From: Allomyces arbusculus
Taxonomy: Eukaryota; Blastocladiomycota; Blastocladiomycetes; Blastocladiales; Blastocladiaceae
Direction: 5' to 3'
Length of the DNA stretch: 64,000 nt
Assembly: GCA_027604705.1 (NCBI GenBank)
Contig: JADHYV010000048.1
Coordinates: forward strand, 1-64,000
The translations under genes were made by a program, and so were the position numbers. Below the pieces are notes generated by a model, which saw only the letters and a program-made list of their open reading frames with translations, was not told where the DNA came from and searched no databases. Positions 48,016-59,389 of this stretch are shown here, piece after piece. How positions within the stretch are numbered: the stretch's first letter is position 1; each line of letters begins with the position of its first letter.

Positions 48016-49013
48016 AGGAACAACGCGCTAATACAAGCAAAACGGCTCTGCAGTGGCAGGAATAAGCTTGGCCACAGCGGGCCACATCCCCTCACTCTCC
48101 ATCCACACATTGCCAGCTGAGGAACGAGAAATATCTTGTTGAAACATTTCTTAGCAAAAAATGGCGGAGACCGGCACGACCATTGACCGTTTTGGGGTAT
48201 CACATTTGCAACCTTGTGGGGCCGCGCCCAAACATGATCTCCCAGGTCTCCGCTCAAACAGTCTTACAGACCAGGGGAGAACAACTATGCATAACATTAA
48301 TGGCGTTGAGAGGGGCATTTGCCAGCCGCAGAGCCGCCGTCCCTGCCGCGCCGCTATAGGCGGTCAATAAATATCAGCTTCGGCAAATGGCCGACCGTTT
48401 TTCTCACAGTTCAAACGTTCGCGCCAACGGGAGCGGTTCGGCTGAAATGTAAAATAAGTGGGCGTTCCCTGATGTCGGTCGTGTACCTGCAGACATTGTG
48501 TGCCGCGCGTCGACAGCTTGGCAGTCGCGAGAAGCGTGGACGAGGACCAAGGAGGACCTTGCGTGCTGGCGCCACCGCGCGCGGCAGGGACTGGGACCGC
48601 AGCAACGACGGTGCGCCGCCCGCCATGTGTCGGTGCACATGCCTTCTTCTGGTGTGTTCGGCGTGGGAGGAGGCGCTTGGATAAGTCCGGGTGGCGGTCG
48701 TTGCGCGCCGGTTGCGGCTGTTGTGATCGTGGGTGATCACGGTGGAAACCACTGCTCCCGCCGTTTGCGTGATTTTTATTTTATTTTATTTCGTGTTCTC
48801 GACGGCCAGCGTGTTGTTTTCTTGTTGCCTGTTTCGCTTTTTCAAGCGCGAGGTCGGCGTGGAAGCGCAACCAGTCTCTCATTCCAGCCCGCAGGCGACC
48901 CGCGGTGGCGCAGTATGTCGAGCGGCTGGGTGCATGGCGTTGAGCGTTGGTCCGGCGCGGGCGCAAGCGAGAAGCTGCCGACGCACCAACATGCCGAGTG
49001 GTGGTGCACCTTG

Positions 49014-49037
49014 CAGCAGCAGCAGCAGCAGCAGCAG
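49014..49037. repeat. (CAG)8 microsatellite
   Basis: Eight cag triplets on the plus strand, followed by caacggcagcagc. No supported gene covers it. Confidence 0.9.
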
Positions 49038-50760
49038 CAACGGCAGCAGCCAGAACGGCCCGTGCGTCGTCATCTTCAAGTAACCGACGACCCCGACCCC
49101 TGGTCGGTTCCCTCTCCCCACCCTTTTCCTGGCCGGCCTCCGACTCGAGAGACCCGCAGCAAACGACGCCCGTCCCGTCGTAAGCACCAACCCGCCCGCC
49201 CTCCCGCGCCGCGCCGATTGCCAGGACAGCCCGCCGAGCTCACTTCGCTCCGCGCGCTCTCGCCCGCGCCCGCCGCGCCCGCCGCGCACCCCGCCCGTAA
49301 CGCCATCCGGCCGGTCGTCTCCACTGCCGCCGCCCCGCGCCCCGTTTCTTGTTGAGTTGTTGTGTGTTCTGGTGTCCGACGCAGCTGTTGCTTTGCTCTG
49401 CTCTGCCTTGTGCTCTGCCCTGCCCTGCTTCTTCTGCCCTGCCCCACCCCGGCGATCTATCCCGTCTTGTCTGTGCCCGTGTGCCCTGCTCCCCTGTTCT
49501 GCGCACGTCCTGGGTCGCTGCTCGCTCTGCAGTGACTTGTTGGACCGCCCCCCTGTTCGCCACGCTGTTCCCGTGCGATCCTTCGGCGCTTTTAGTGCAC
49601 TCGCTGCCCCCCATTCGATTGCTTGCCCTGTGTTCGGACACCATGGCGTGGGTGCTACAGCAGGCCCCCTTGGTCGTCGCGACCACGCTGGGCGGCGGCG
49701 GCAGTGGACCATCCGTGCCGGTGGCCGACGGCGCTGCGGCGCGGCACCACGTTGCTGGTGCTGTTGCTGTTGCTGCTGGTCATGACGGTGCCGGTGCTGG
49801 CGCCAGCGCGGGCGCTGGCGCGGCGGCGACTATCTCGACGCCCTCATTTGCTCTTCCTCCCGTTCTTCCTGCGCGCGCGCACCACGGCGCGGCTGATCTG
49901 GTACGTCGTCGCCGTTTGATTGCATTTCCAGTGCGCAAAGCTGGCGTGTGTGCGCGTATTGTGTGCGCGGGTGCGGCCGGATCCGGGTCCGGCAGTAACC
50001 ACGACGAACCGACGAACCGAGGCGAGAACGACGCCTGTCCGCTTGGGCCCGCGAGGCCGCGGTCGCAACCAACCTTCCACGCGGCCGTCGACGACAACGA
50101 CGAGGATGGGCAGGGTGTGAAGCCGTGTCATGGTGGGTCGTTCATGGTCATGGAATGCTCGCAGCACATCGCCTCGCATGGCATCGGCGGACCGTCATGC
50201 ACGCATCGCCGCGTGCGCACATGAAATGAAATGAAATGGCCGACCGACCGGACCGGCTCAACTGCGCTGCTGATGGCGAGCGCGAGCCGCCGCCGCCGAC
50301 GCGCACCACGACCTGCGCTCGCAGACCGCGGTCATGATCGCGCTGGGTGGCCGGCCCGCCACGCAGCAGCCTCAGCGCGCCCGATGTGCCGGTCGTGATG
50401 CGATCGTCCGCACGCCGAAGCACGCGCGCGCCTCATGCACGCGGCACGGCGCAGTTCGCCACGTTCCGGCCGCGGCGGTGCCATCCGCGGCAATGATCGC
50501 GGCCACGTCAACGCCGGCCCGCGACCGACCGACGAGCCCGTGCGAGGGCGTGCCACGCCGCTGGGCGCATCGCGTCGGCGACCGTCTGCGACCGGACTAC
50601 CGGACCGGTCGGGCGGTCGGCCAGGCTCGCCGATCGCTCCGTGCGCGCCGTACCGCCCGCGCCGACCAACCGCGCGCTTGTTGTCTGGCCGACGCCGGGC
50701 GCCCTGCCGCGCGCGACGTGCGCCGCAACTCTATCCCCCGCGTGTCTTCCCACGGCCACG

Positions 50761-50762
50761 AA

Positions 50763-50793
<31 letters not shown>

Positions 50794-50837
50794 AACAACA
50801 ACAACAACAACTACAACAACAATAACAACAACAGCAA
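50761..50837. repeat. (CAA)n/(CAG) microsatellite
   Basis: About 77 bp of caa triplets with interspersed cag and cta. Read in different frames it would give poly-Gln, poly-Asn or poly-Thr. It lies about 220 bp upstream of the annotated C2H2 gene 2 start and could belong to an unplaced upstream exon. Confidence 0.9.
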
Positions 50838-51054
50838 GCACTGCGGCGCCTGCGCGACCGAATCCGGACCCCGCTTACGCGCCGCACCCGCGCACGCACC
50901 ACCGCCACGATCTCCGCCGCCTCCGAACGGCGCGCCCCACTCACTATCGCTCGCCGCCGTCCCCTTGCTGTGAATCTGTGCGTGTCTGCCCGTCTAGGCC
51001 CCGGTGCCCTCGCACCAAGCGCAAGCACCCGCGCCCGCACCCTTGCCGCCCGTG

Positions 51055-53752
51055 ATGCGCGAGGCCGCGCCCGCCTCCCCGCCCGCTTCCCCGCAACCGA
51101 CGCCCTCGACCCCGACCGTGACCACGACCCCGATCCCGACCATGACCGCCGACGCCGCCAAGGACGCGTCGCCGACGCCCGCCTTGACGCCTGCCGCGCC
51201 CACGACGGCGCCCGCACGCGGTCGCGGCCGCGGCCCGTCGAGCAAGTCGACGATCCCGTGCACGGTGGAGGGGTGCACGCGCACCTTCACGTACGTTGTT
51301 TTTACCTTTTCGCCCAGGACGGACGCGGTGGAAGCGCGCGCCGTGACGTGACGCGACGTGGCAAACGGACCTTGTTCGCGGCGGACCCGGTCGAATGTTC
51401 ACCGCACGCATCGCCGTCGCTGCGGCTAAGTACCCGTACCCTGGCGCAAACCCTGACTCCTGTTGGGCGAGAGACGCGACGCTGACTCCCACTCGTCTTT
51501 GGTCGATGATAGCCGCAAAAACGACATGAAGCGGCACGTCGAGACGCAGCACCACGGCAAGCGTCCCTTCGTGTGCCCGGCCTGCACGTTCCGCAACAAC
51601 CGGCGCGACCTGCTGCGCCGTCACTTCCGCGCGCACCCGCAGTGCTGCCAGGCCGCGCTGCTCGTGCCGCCCACCGACTCCGAGTTTGCCGCCATGATGC
51701 ACCGCGCGTTTGCCGACATGGCCGACACGACGTGGACCATGGTGCTCTCCCAGTATCTCGCCAACAGCGACGCGGCCACGGCCGACGGCAACAGCGCCAA
51801 TGGCAGTGCGCCCGCGTCGCGCGAGAGTAGTCGTGGGCTGTCGAGCGGCAACGAAGAGGATGAAGACGACGACGATGTGGAGATGGGCGAGGGCCAGGAG
51901 GGGTCGACCGACCACGTTCACGACCCGGCCGCGATCTACGTGGGCCACTTGCCGGTTCACCAGGGACAGCAAGTGATCAACCCAATTGTTCGGTACTGTC
52001 TCCGCCCTTTTTTTTTTCCCCCCCCCCCCCCCCCCCTCTACTCAAACCTTGATCTGACTCTCTTCCCGCGCCTCTAGCCCCGGCACACCCATGATGATCG
52101 ACTCTCCCCCTCGCCCGTCGCACCAGCCGCACTACGCACCGTCGGTGCCGCCAACCTACCCGGCGAGCTACGACGAGCCCACCTCGCTGCCCGTGCCCGT
52201 GGCCAGCGGACCATCGAGCCGCGCGTCGCCCGTCTCGGCGGCGCCGGCGCCAGGGTGGCCCGCGACCGCGTCCACGTCGCCGTCGCCGTCGGCTACACCC
52301 GCCATTGTCAACTGGTGCCCGATGAACTGTGGTGCACGGTTCCTGTGCGTATTCTCTTGCTGGGGTTCTCACATTGCGGCCAATGAGTAGTGACTGACTA
52401 CGCTGGCGCGATTTCAATAGGGAGTTTGCCGACTTGCTCGCGCACATTCAGTCGGCACACCAGTACCGGCTCGTGACGTGCCCGAACTCGTCGTGCAACA
52501 TGGTACTCTCAAGGTACGTTTTCTGCGACACACGCCCCATAGATTCATTGCGCTACGCGCACGCGGCCTGCATGGAGATTCACTGCCTGTTCGCAATCCC
52601 CTTCGTAGTGAGCACCTCCGCCACCACTGGGACCGCCACCCGGCGTGCCTGCACTCCATTTGGCCGCGGCGCGCGACCGACGCAGCGATCGATGCGCTCC
52701 TGCGCGACGTTTACGGGCCCGACGACCGCAACACGTCCCCGCCGCATGCACAAGCCTCTGCGCGCGCGCCCGTGCTCGCGGCCGTCCTTGCCGTGCAGCA
52801 ACCGGCAGCCCACGTCGTGCACCACGCAAGCAACTCGTCGCTGCACAGTGATTACTCGGGCAACTCGCAAGACTCGGTTCTCGCGCGGTCGGCCCACTCC
52901 CGGCACCAAGCGCACCGGCCGGTCCAGCTGCCGCCGATCCACACCGTCGTGCCGGGCATGCACTCGCCACCGCCGCCGCCGCCGATGCATCACCAAGGTG
53001 CATCGGCCGCCTTGACGGTGACGCCGCCACCGCGCGGGGCTCCTACGACGCCACCCGTGTGCTGGTCGCCGACGGCCGCGCGCGACGGCCCGCCGCCGTC
53101 TCCACTTCCACCGCCGTGGCTCGCGCCGCTCGCGCCCGTGCTTGTCGGCGACCCGGCTGCACCGCCGGGACCGGCCGCGGCGGTCCAGCAAGGGCCGCTG
53201 CCGCCCGTGTCGATGCTCGTCACCGACGAGGGGATTGCCCTTCCGGGTCCGCCAAGGACCCCGACGTATCTCGACCACGCGAGCGCCTACCCGTCGCCGC
53301 CGTCGACGCGCGCGGCAATGCACCCGGTGGTCACGGTCGGCAGTCCGACGCGGCAAGTCGCGTCGGGTCTCGATTTGCTCGCCCAAGTCGTTGCGGGGTC
53401 GCGGGAAACGTCGCCGCCCACCGCCGCTCACGCTGTCGCTGCCGCCACCGAGCACCCGCACCAGTACCAGCACCACCACCAGCAACTGCACCACCATCAC
53501 CACGTCCACCACCAAGCGCCGCCGCAGCCGCCGCCGTCGGTCCACCACATCGCGCACTTCCACAACCACCACCAAGATCCAAACCAACTGTTCCATTATC
53601 CTCATCAACACCCCAACCACAAACACCAATATGCGCTGCCATTGCCGTCGTCAATGCCGCACCAACCTCAACATCAAGATCATCACCAAAACCACTACCA
53701 TCCGATCCACCAGCCGCGGCCGCACGCGTCGTCCATGTCGCCGACGGGCTAG
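51055..53752 (+). CDS. C2H2 zinc-finger protein 2 with four fingers and His-rich tail
   Basis: Five exons (51055-51290, 51513-51992, 52078-52344, 52421-52513, 52609-53752) give 739 residues. Four C2H2 fingers are each completed or crossed by splicing or lie in order: CTVEGCTRTFTRKNDMKRH with ETQH; CPACTFRNNRRDLLRRHFRA with H; CPMNCGARFLEFADLLAH with QSAH; CPNSSCNMVLSSEHLRHHWD with RH. An acidic stretch follows the first pair. The C-terminal half is Pro-rich and ends in about 100 residues dominated by His, Gln and Pro. The first intron is 222 bp, the longest here; the second contains T10C19. Related to the gene at 40170. The 5' end is uncertain: the frame is open back to an acceptor-like site at 50998. 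Confidence 0.8.
52008..52036. repeat. T10-C19 homopolymer run inside an intron
   Basis: Ten T followed by nineteen C within the second intron of C2H2 gene 2, about 40 bp before its acceptor. It is positioned like an extended polypyrimidine tract and is a likely length-variable site and a sequencing-error risk. Confidence 0.9.
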
Positions 53753-55008
53753 CCCCTCGGCGTCTCGCTCGTCGCGCTGCGTGTCCCGCCCGGTTGCAAT
53801 TTTCGTTGCACGAAATGAGAATCACCCCCGGACCGAGTGCGTTCTATTGCCCGCTCTTTCTTGCTCTTTCTCCCCTCGCCCGTCCGCGCCGCGCCGCGCC
53901 ACCCCGCCGTCGATCTACGGCTTGGCCACTCGCGATTTGCGCGTCGCTGCTGACGCCCCCGGGGGGACTCAAGCGTCGTCACGTGGATGTGGAGCTCATT
54001 TTCCTCGACGTCATCCCCGGGCGCCGAACGCGTTAGCGCATGGCGTGCGCGCGCGCGCGTTCCGGCCGTGCAACTTCTACTTTTGCTGCAAAAGGGCGAG
54101 GGGTCCCTTCATCATGTGTTTTTTCCTTGCTTCTGTGTGTGATTGTTTTATTTTGCGGGCGGGTCGCGATAGCGTGGCCCGGCCGTGTTTGTTTCCGCGC
54201 TTCGTCTTTTCTTGCGGTCAAGACCCCCCGTTCGCGAAAGTGGAACATCAAGCTGGAATGGAGAAATTTGAATTCTTCGTTGTCATCAATGGTTGTTGTC
54301 ATGGTCGCGAGTGTCTGCGCTGGTCGAACCGTTTGCTGCTTTGCTTTCAGCTCCTGGCATGACGACGCTGGTGGAGGTTGTCTGCAACATTTTCACTGGA
54401 TTTTGGCAAGCGGGTTGGCAAGAACTGGGTGTGGTCACGAGAGTTGCGTGTGGTCGCTCAGGCATGTCCTGATGTCGGTCTTCGCGTCACTCTGTATACG
54501 GCATCCTGAACCGCAATTGTTGGCCCAACTGTAACTTTACCGATCCGTGATGTGGTTTGCAGGCTTCTTGATGCATCCTGGCTCAAACTGTCGAGCGCAA
54601 TTGCACTCGTATCACGTCAACCAAATTTTGCAAATCCATTGCGGCAAGCCGGCGCAGCTGCTACCTTGGATTTGTGCGGCGTGTTCTTGCTGGCAGAGAT
54701 GTTTCTGACACTTGAACGGTATTTCTGACACTTGAACGAGAATGCTGGAGACGCGTGAACTCTGTGTCCCAGCTGTCACGATCATGTTTGAAGCCAGGAG
54801 CATCCATCCCGCGCCACCGCCCTTGGGCGTCTTTTATCAGAGAGCGTTGCGTGGAGCCATGTTGCAACGCTCATCCGACAATTTAGGTGCTTCGTGTTAC
54901 GTAAAGTCGACTTGAAAGGCTCAGCGTGATATGCGCGATGTGGGGTAGACAGTTCGTTCTTGAGCAACAAAATTCGCATCGTCCACGTCACTTCAAGGCA
55001 AACTTTCC
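53753..55008. other. 1.26-kb intergenic region
   Basis: 3' flank of C2H2 gene 2 and DNA leading to the F-box-like cluster. GC content drops after about 54100. Two adjacent tctgacacttgaacg copies occur near 54707-54739. No gene recognised. Confidence 0.4.
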
Positions 55009-56690
55009 GTGTCACTCATGATGAGGCGAACCGAATCCGTCCACCTCCCGGCCCAAGCTCTTGTCCAAATTGCTCAGTTCCGGAGCCACGACCCGCACGG
55101 CCAACGTGCCCTGTTGCACCTTGCCCTTGTTGCTCCGACCCTCTACACACTATGCCTTCGTGTCGCAATCGATACTCTCACGGACATTGTTCTGCGATTT
55201 TTGCTCGACCATGACGTCGACGAGGACCCTGACTTGCTCGAAATGTTGACGCTAGAATTGGCGTGCTTGTTCACGACAGAACTGGCCTCCACCCGCAGTC
55301 GCTGGTCCTCCCGTATCGCAACCATGAACGAATTTAGATGCCACCCAACAGCGAATTTGATTTGGCGTCACGCAGATGGTACTTGTTGTCCTTCCCGCAA
55401 CACCAGCTGCGTTCGTTTGAAATCAACGGCAGTGACTGATTGGTTGTTCCACCGCATTGCAAATCGTTGACAATTTCGACGGACACTGTGCCGTGGAACC
55501 GCGTCAAACTACCGCCATCGCTCACTAAGCTCAGAGTCCATCTCCCGCCAGCAGCACCTTATGCCGGATTGTGGCCTCGGCTCATAGCACAGGTGCATGT
55601 ATCCGGATTGCGTGAACATACCATGCACCACTCTCGGTGCGACCGAGGAGGATGGAGGCATGGTGGCGGCCTTGCTCACCAATTTGCCGCTCGCGATTAC
55701 GGAACTCAACGTGTCGCCTGTATTTGGCCAGATAATCCCCACGTTGGCGCGCAAGATCCCTGAGGTGTCGAAACTTGCATCGCTTGCTCTGCAGGTAGAT
55801 TTGGGCGACGGCCGACCCTTGTTTGAACTTTTTAAGGCAATTCCGCGGCTTCTGAGCCCGAAACTCCAGATTCTTTTTGACAACCGAGCGCTTTTGAAGC
55901 ACTGGGATTTGTGCAAGGCGTGCATGCCGAAACAGGTCAAGTCCCTCGACTTCCACTTTGTTGACACGGATCCCAACAGTCTACTGAAACTGGAAGACAA
56001 TGACGGTGATTCTGCTGGCGTATTGGACCCTGACTGGCCCGACGACGAAGATATCGGATACTCAGATACTGTCCTGGTCGAAATGGGGCATTTGATGAGA
56101 TGGGTCTCCAAGGCCACGGACGCGATACGCCTTGAGTTGCCAGTGCAGGGGCTTTTTGGTGTTTACTAAGACATTGAGTTTTTCTCGACACTACAGTCGG
56201 TTGAGCTTGTTTACTCGCCGACTCATTCAGAGTGGGGGCTCGGCCATCTGTTTCGGAAATTTCCGCGCACCTTGGAAAAGCTCGCCATGCTTGGCTGGCC
56301 AATGCCGGGCAAGGTGTACAAGCTCCAGGGGCCCACGTATCTCTGAGAGTTGCGACTTGTTCATTGTGGCCTTTCGAGTCGCGATCTGAACGTTATGACT
56401 AGCCGATGGCCCATTTTTCTGCGTCGTCCTGATCTTGATGGGAATGGGGACCTTGGCGACGATTCCTTGCAATGAATTTTGGCCCTACCGCGGTCTCTTC
56501 CGTGCTTTCGCTCACAGGTACCAGAGTTGGCCATGATGAAGTCACCGCGATCTTGGCGCGGCTGCCACCACGGTAAGGACAGCGGATGCGGCTTCTCTTG
56601 GACCGGGGACGCATAACGCAGGTGGATTTGAACGTGTTGCGGCATCAAGTCGATCTTTGTTTTGTGTAATGCAGCACGCGCAAAGTTCAA
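55009..56690 (+). pseudogene. F-box/LRR-like gene, decayed copy 1
   Basis: Starts with an F-box-like segment, HLPAQALVQIAQFRSH then RALLHLALVAPTLY. After frame changes come SLTISTDTVPWNRVKLPPSLTKLRVH and GLWPRLIAQ, then the longest intact part (55597-56169) with IIPTLARKIPEVSKLASLAL and ILFDNRALLKHWDLC. LRR-like scraps such as LEKLAMLGWP and LRLVHCGLSSRDL continue past an in-frame stop to about 56450. At least two frame changes and several stops separate the pieces, unless unrecognised introns bridge some of them. F-box/LRR proteins normally select substrates for SCF ubiquitin ligases. This is the most complete of three related copies in tandem. Confidence 0.55.
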
Positions 56691-57243
56691 GGTTGAAGCG
56701 GCCTTTGGTCATTTCGCGCCTCTTCTCCCACTCCAGTTTGCCAATCATTTCCCGCCTTGTGTGGACACGTTTTGGATCTTTCGCTTCGTTTTCTCGGACT
56801 GCGCAATGTTGATGGCATTGATGCAAACCCCTGTCACAACATGTTTCACCTTTGCAATTCCAGATTGTCACATTGAACCGTTTCCAGGCTTTGACGAGAC
56901 GTTCTATGATTGCTTGCTGAAAGGATTGCAGCATAGAATGGTGCACTTGTGGCCTTGACTTGTTCTGCGTCCTTCTTGAGGTGATGCTCCAAGTCAGCAC
57001 ACTTGCATTCGATCAGAAATCGACATGAAGCTCAACGTGGGTAAAAGTTGCGAGCGTGGGTCTTCCCATTACTTCCCTCAGTCATGAATGTCGGGGTGAA
57101 GGCGAAGGTGGGTGCACTTTCAGACTGCCATGTTTTGACCGCGCCAATATCGTCATTTACGCATCTCTGGCTGGTTCCCGTCGCGCGCTGAGTAGCTTGG
57201 ACACCGCGCAACATCGTCAAACAATTCTAACCGGCACCACCGA

Positions 57244-58250
57244 CATCAACCTCCCGCAAACGACCGCCCATGAGCGGAAAACGCCTAACCACCTTCCGGC
57301 TTGAGTGCTCCCGCAAATCGAGCAGTGCCTGAGCCATGGTCCTCACGACCGACGTGCACTGCTGTCCCTCGCGCTTGCTGCGCCAGCGCTTTACTTCATG
57401 TCTGCGCATGGCCATGGCGACGCTCACGGACTCCAAGTTGCCTCTGTTGATGGTGGACAAGGATAAATTAAAATCTGCCACGATCCGGGTCGGTGGTCAT
57501 GGCTGCATTGGCAATCTCGCCGAAGGAGAGGGCACCGACGGGAAGTATTGGCCTGTCCTTGCGTATCGCAATGCCGAACGCGTCGTGCTGGTACCTCGGA
57601 TCAACGAGCTCGAGTCGGCGTCGTGCAAGCGGTCTTCGTTGCCCCTGCAAAAAGCAACAGGTGCCCTCGTTGAACATTAACACGGTAAGCTAGAGTCACT
57701 TTGTGATTCCACTGTACTGCAGGTCGCTGAATGCGACACTTGGCCCAGGTGCCTTTGCTCCGCCGCCATTGGAGGGAATCACTTTCCCGCTGTCGCTCAC
57801 GAAGCTCAGCATCGCCATCATGGGTGCCAATCTATATGCTGCATTGTGGCCTCATTTGTTGGCACAGCTGTCGACGCTGAATCTGCGTGAACTGGCTCTG
57901 TGCCCTGCATCGGATCCAGATAGGGTTGGCGAAAGCGTTCCGGCAGACTTGATTGCTGCCTTGCGACCAACAATTTTTCAAACTCAAAGTGCGCCCTGTT
58001 TTTGGTATGATCATGACCACGTTGGCGCGCAAGATCCCGTGTTTGTCTGCCCTTGTACACACAAAGTGAGGCACAGTCCTCTTGGACGGAATGACATCCA
58101 TCGGCTTCGTCACTGGAAAGACCATGCTTTTTGCTTGGCGCTTTCATTTCACTCTCATCTTCGTGTCGGATGACTGCGTCTTGTCCAAACATCGGAGATA
58201 ACCATTTCTGTCACTTTTTGGCCAACTCGATACGGTTCTTGCCTTGGATT
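57244..58250 (+). pseudogene. F-box/LRR-like gene, decayed copy 2
   Basis: Matches copy 1 block by block: HLPA (stop) VLPQIEQCLSHGPHDRRALL and SLALAAPALY; then SLNATLGPGAFAPPP, FPLSLTKLSI, AALWPHLLAQLSTLNLRELA; then TTLARKIPCLSALV. The pieces are in different frames with stops, including one inside the F-box-like segment, so the copy looks dead. Same strand and order as copy 1. Confidence 0.55.
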
Positions 58251-58619
58251 GATTATGAGGAACGAAACAACCATTCGAAAGCTGAGAAACAATCCAAATT
58301 GCCTCTTGCATACATAGTTTTGGGCCACACAACGACGGACGATGAACACGCGCGTCAATATGCGCCGAGGGAATGTGAGGAGCTGTCAGGAGTGTTATGG
58401 CGGGCTTCCGGTAATTTTTGCAACATCAGTGCTTTTTTGAGAACTTGGCAGGCAGCGAGGCGGGTAATCATTGCGTGCTTGCCATTAGTTGCCATTACTT
58501 GCCATTTCTTCCTCCACTCTCTCCATTCGGACACTTCAAACGGCATCGTACTGACAATTTGCGCCATCGTCCAACCGCAGTCGTGGCCACCTTGGCAGAC
58601 AGCTTCCAGCGTTGTTCCG

Positions 58620-59160
58620 CCCATGAACTGAAGGTGCTAAACCACTTTCCAGCGGTTATTCTCGTCCGAGTTGCGCAGTTCCTGAGCTACGAAGAGTGGT
58701 GGGAAGTCGACAACCCTTTGCAAAACGCGCCGTGTACGTTGGAGCGCCTTGTCTTGGTTGATTAGCTGCTGCATAGGACACTCACCAAGCTCGCATGGCT
58801 GGACACATGGCCCACGCACATCAAGGTGTTGAGCCTCAATCGTCCAATTTGGGTTGACGTGCAGCGACATGGACGCTATGATTGGACAATGGCCCCTGTT
58901 ACTTCATTGCAGTAATCTTGGCAAACTCGGAAATTGAAGACGGTTCTGGACAATCGGGCCGCGACCCTCCCGCTGACAGTGTCCGTGCTCAAGCTGACGG
59001 GGACTAGCATTGGCTACAAGAAGATTGCGGCCGTTTTTGCGCGGCCACCTCAGCGACGGTGGCTGAGTGCGTGTCTTTCTCGACGACAACTCAAGCATTC
59101 TGCTGTCTCGTGATGAAGTGAAGGAGATCTGGCGCAAGGTCGACCTCGTTTTGTGCAGGA
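58620..59160 (+). pseudogene. F-box/LRR-like gene, decayed copy 3
   Basis: F-box-like NHFPAVILVRVAQFLSYEEW is followed by a stop at about 58765, then LAWLDTWPTHIKVLSLNRPI and VLDNRAATLPLTVSVLKLTG in the same strand; the latter matches ILFDNRALL of copy 1. Only the start and a later LRR-like part remain, so internal sequence has been lost compared with copy 1. Confidence 0.5.
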
Positions 59161-59389
59161 CATCTTGTGAGCGGGAGGATGAATATCGAGAGAATGAGGA
59201 GAAAGAGGACGATCATTTGAGCATTTGAGCGAGTTGTGGTGAGTTGCTGTTGGCTACCATTCCTTGTTGATTCGCTCAATCGTATGAGTGAACAGTGCTT
59301 CTGAAGATCAGAGTCCCTTTTTCTTGTCAAGCATTCTTTAAAAAACAAAGCCGTTTGTCCACGGATTCTTTGCATTACAATCAATAACA

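Larger units (their letters stand above)
48016..51054. other. 3-kb GC-rich region upstream of C2H2 gene 2; no gene supported
   Basis: Many overlapping frames, none resembling a known protein; the longest (49349-50224, 291 codons) is low-complexity. A short plus frame near 49750-49915 encodes a Leu-rich hydrophobic stretch, but no exon structure could be built around it. The CAG and CAA tracts, entered separately, and an acceptor-like cgtctag at 50998 followed by open coding frame suggest that part of this may be 5' exons or leader of the gene annotated from 51055. Confidence 0.4.

Noticed and set aside
49349-50224. 291-codon plus-strand frame
   Set aside because: Gly/Ala/Arg-rich, no conserved motif; overlaps a competing Leu-rich frame.
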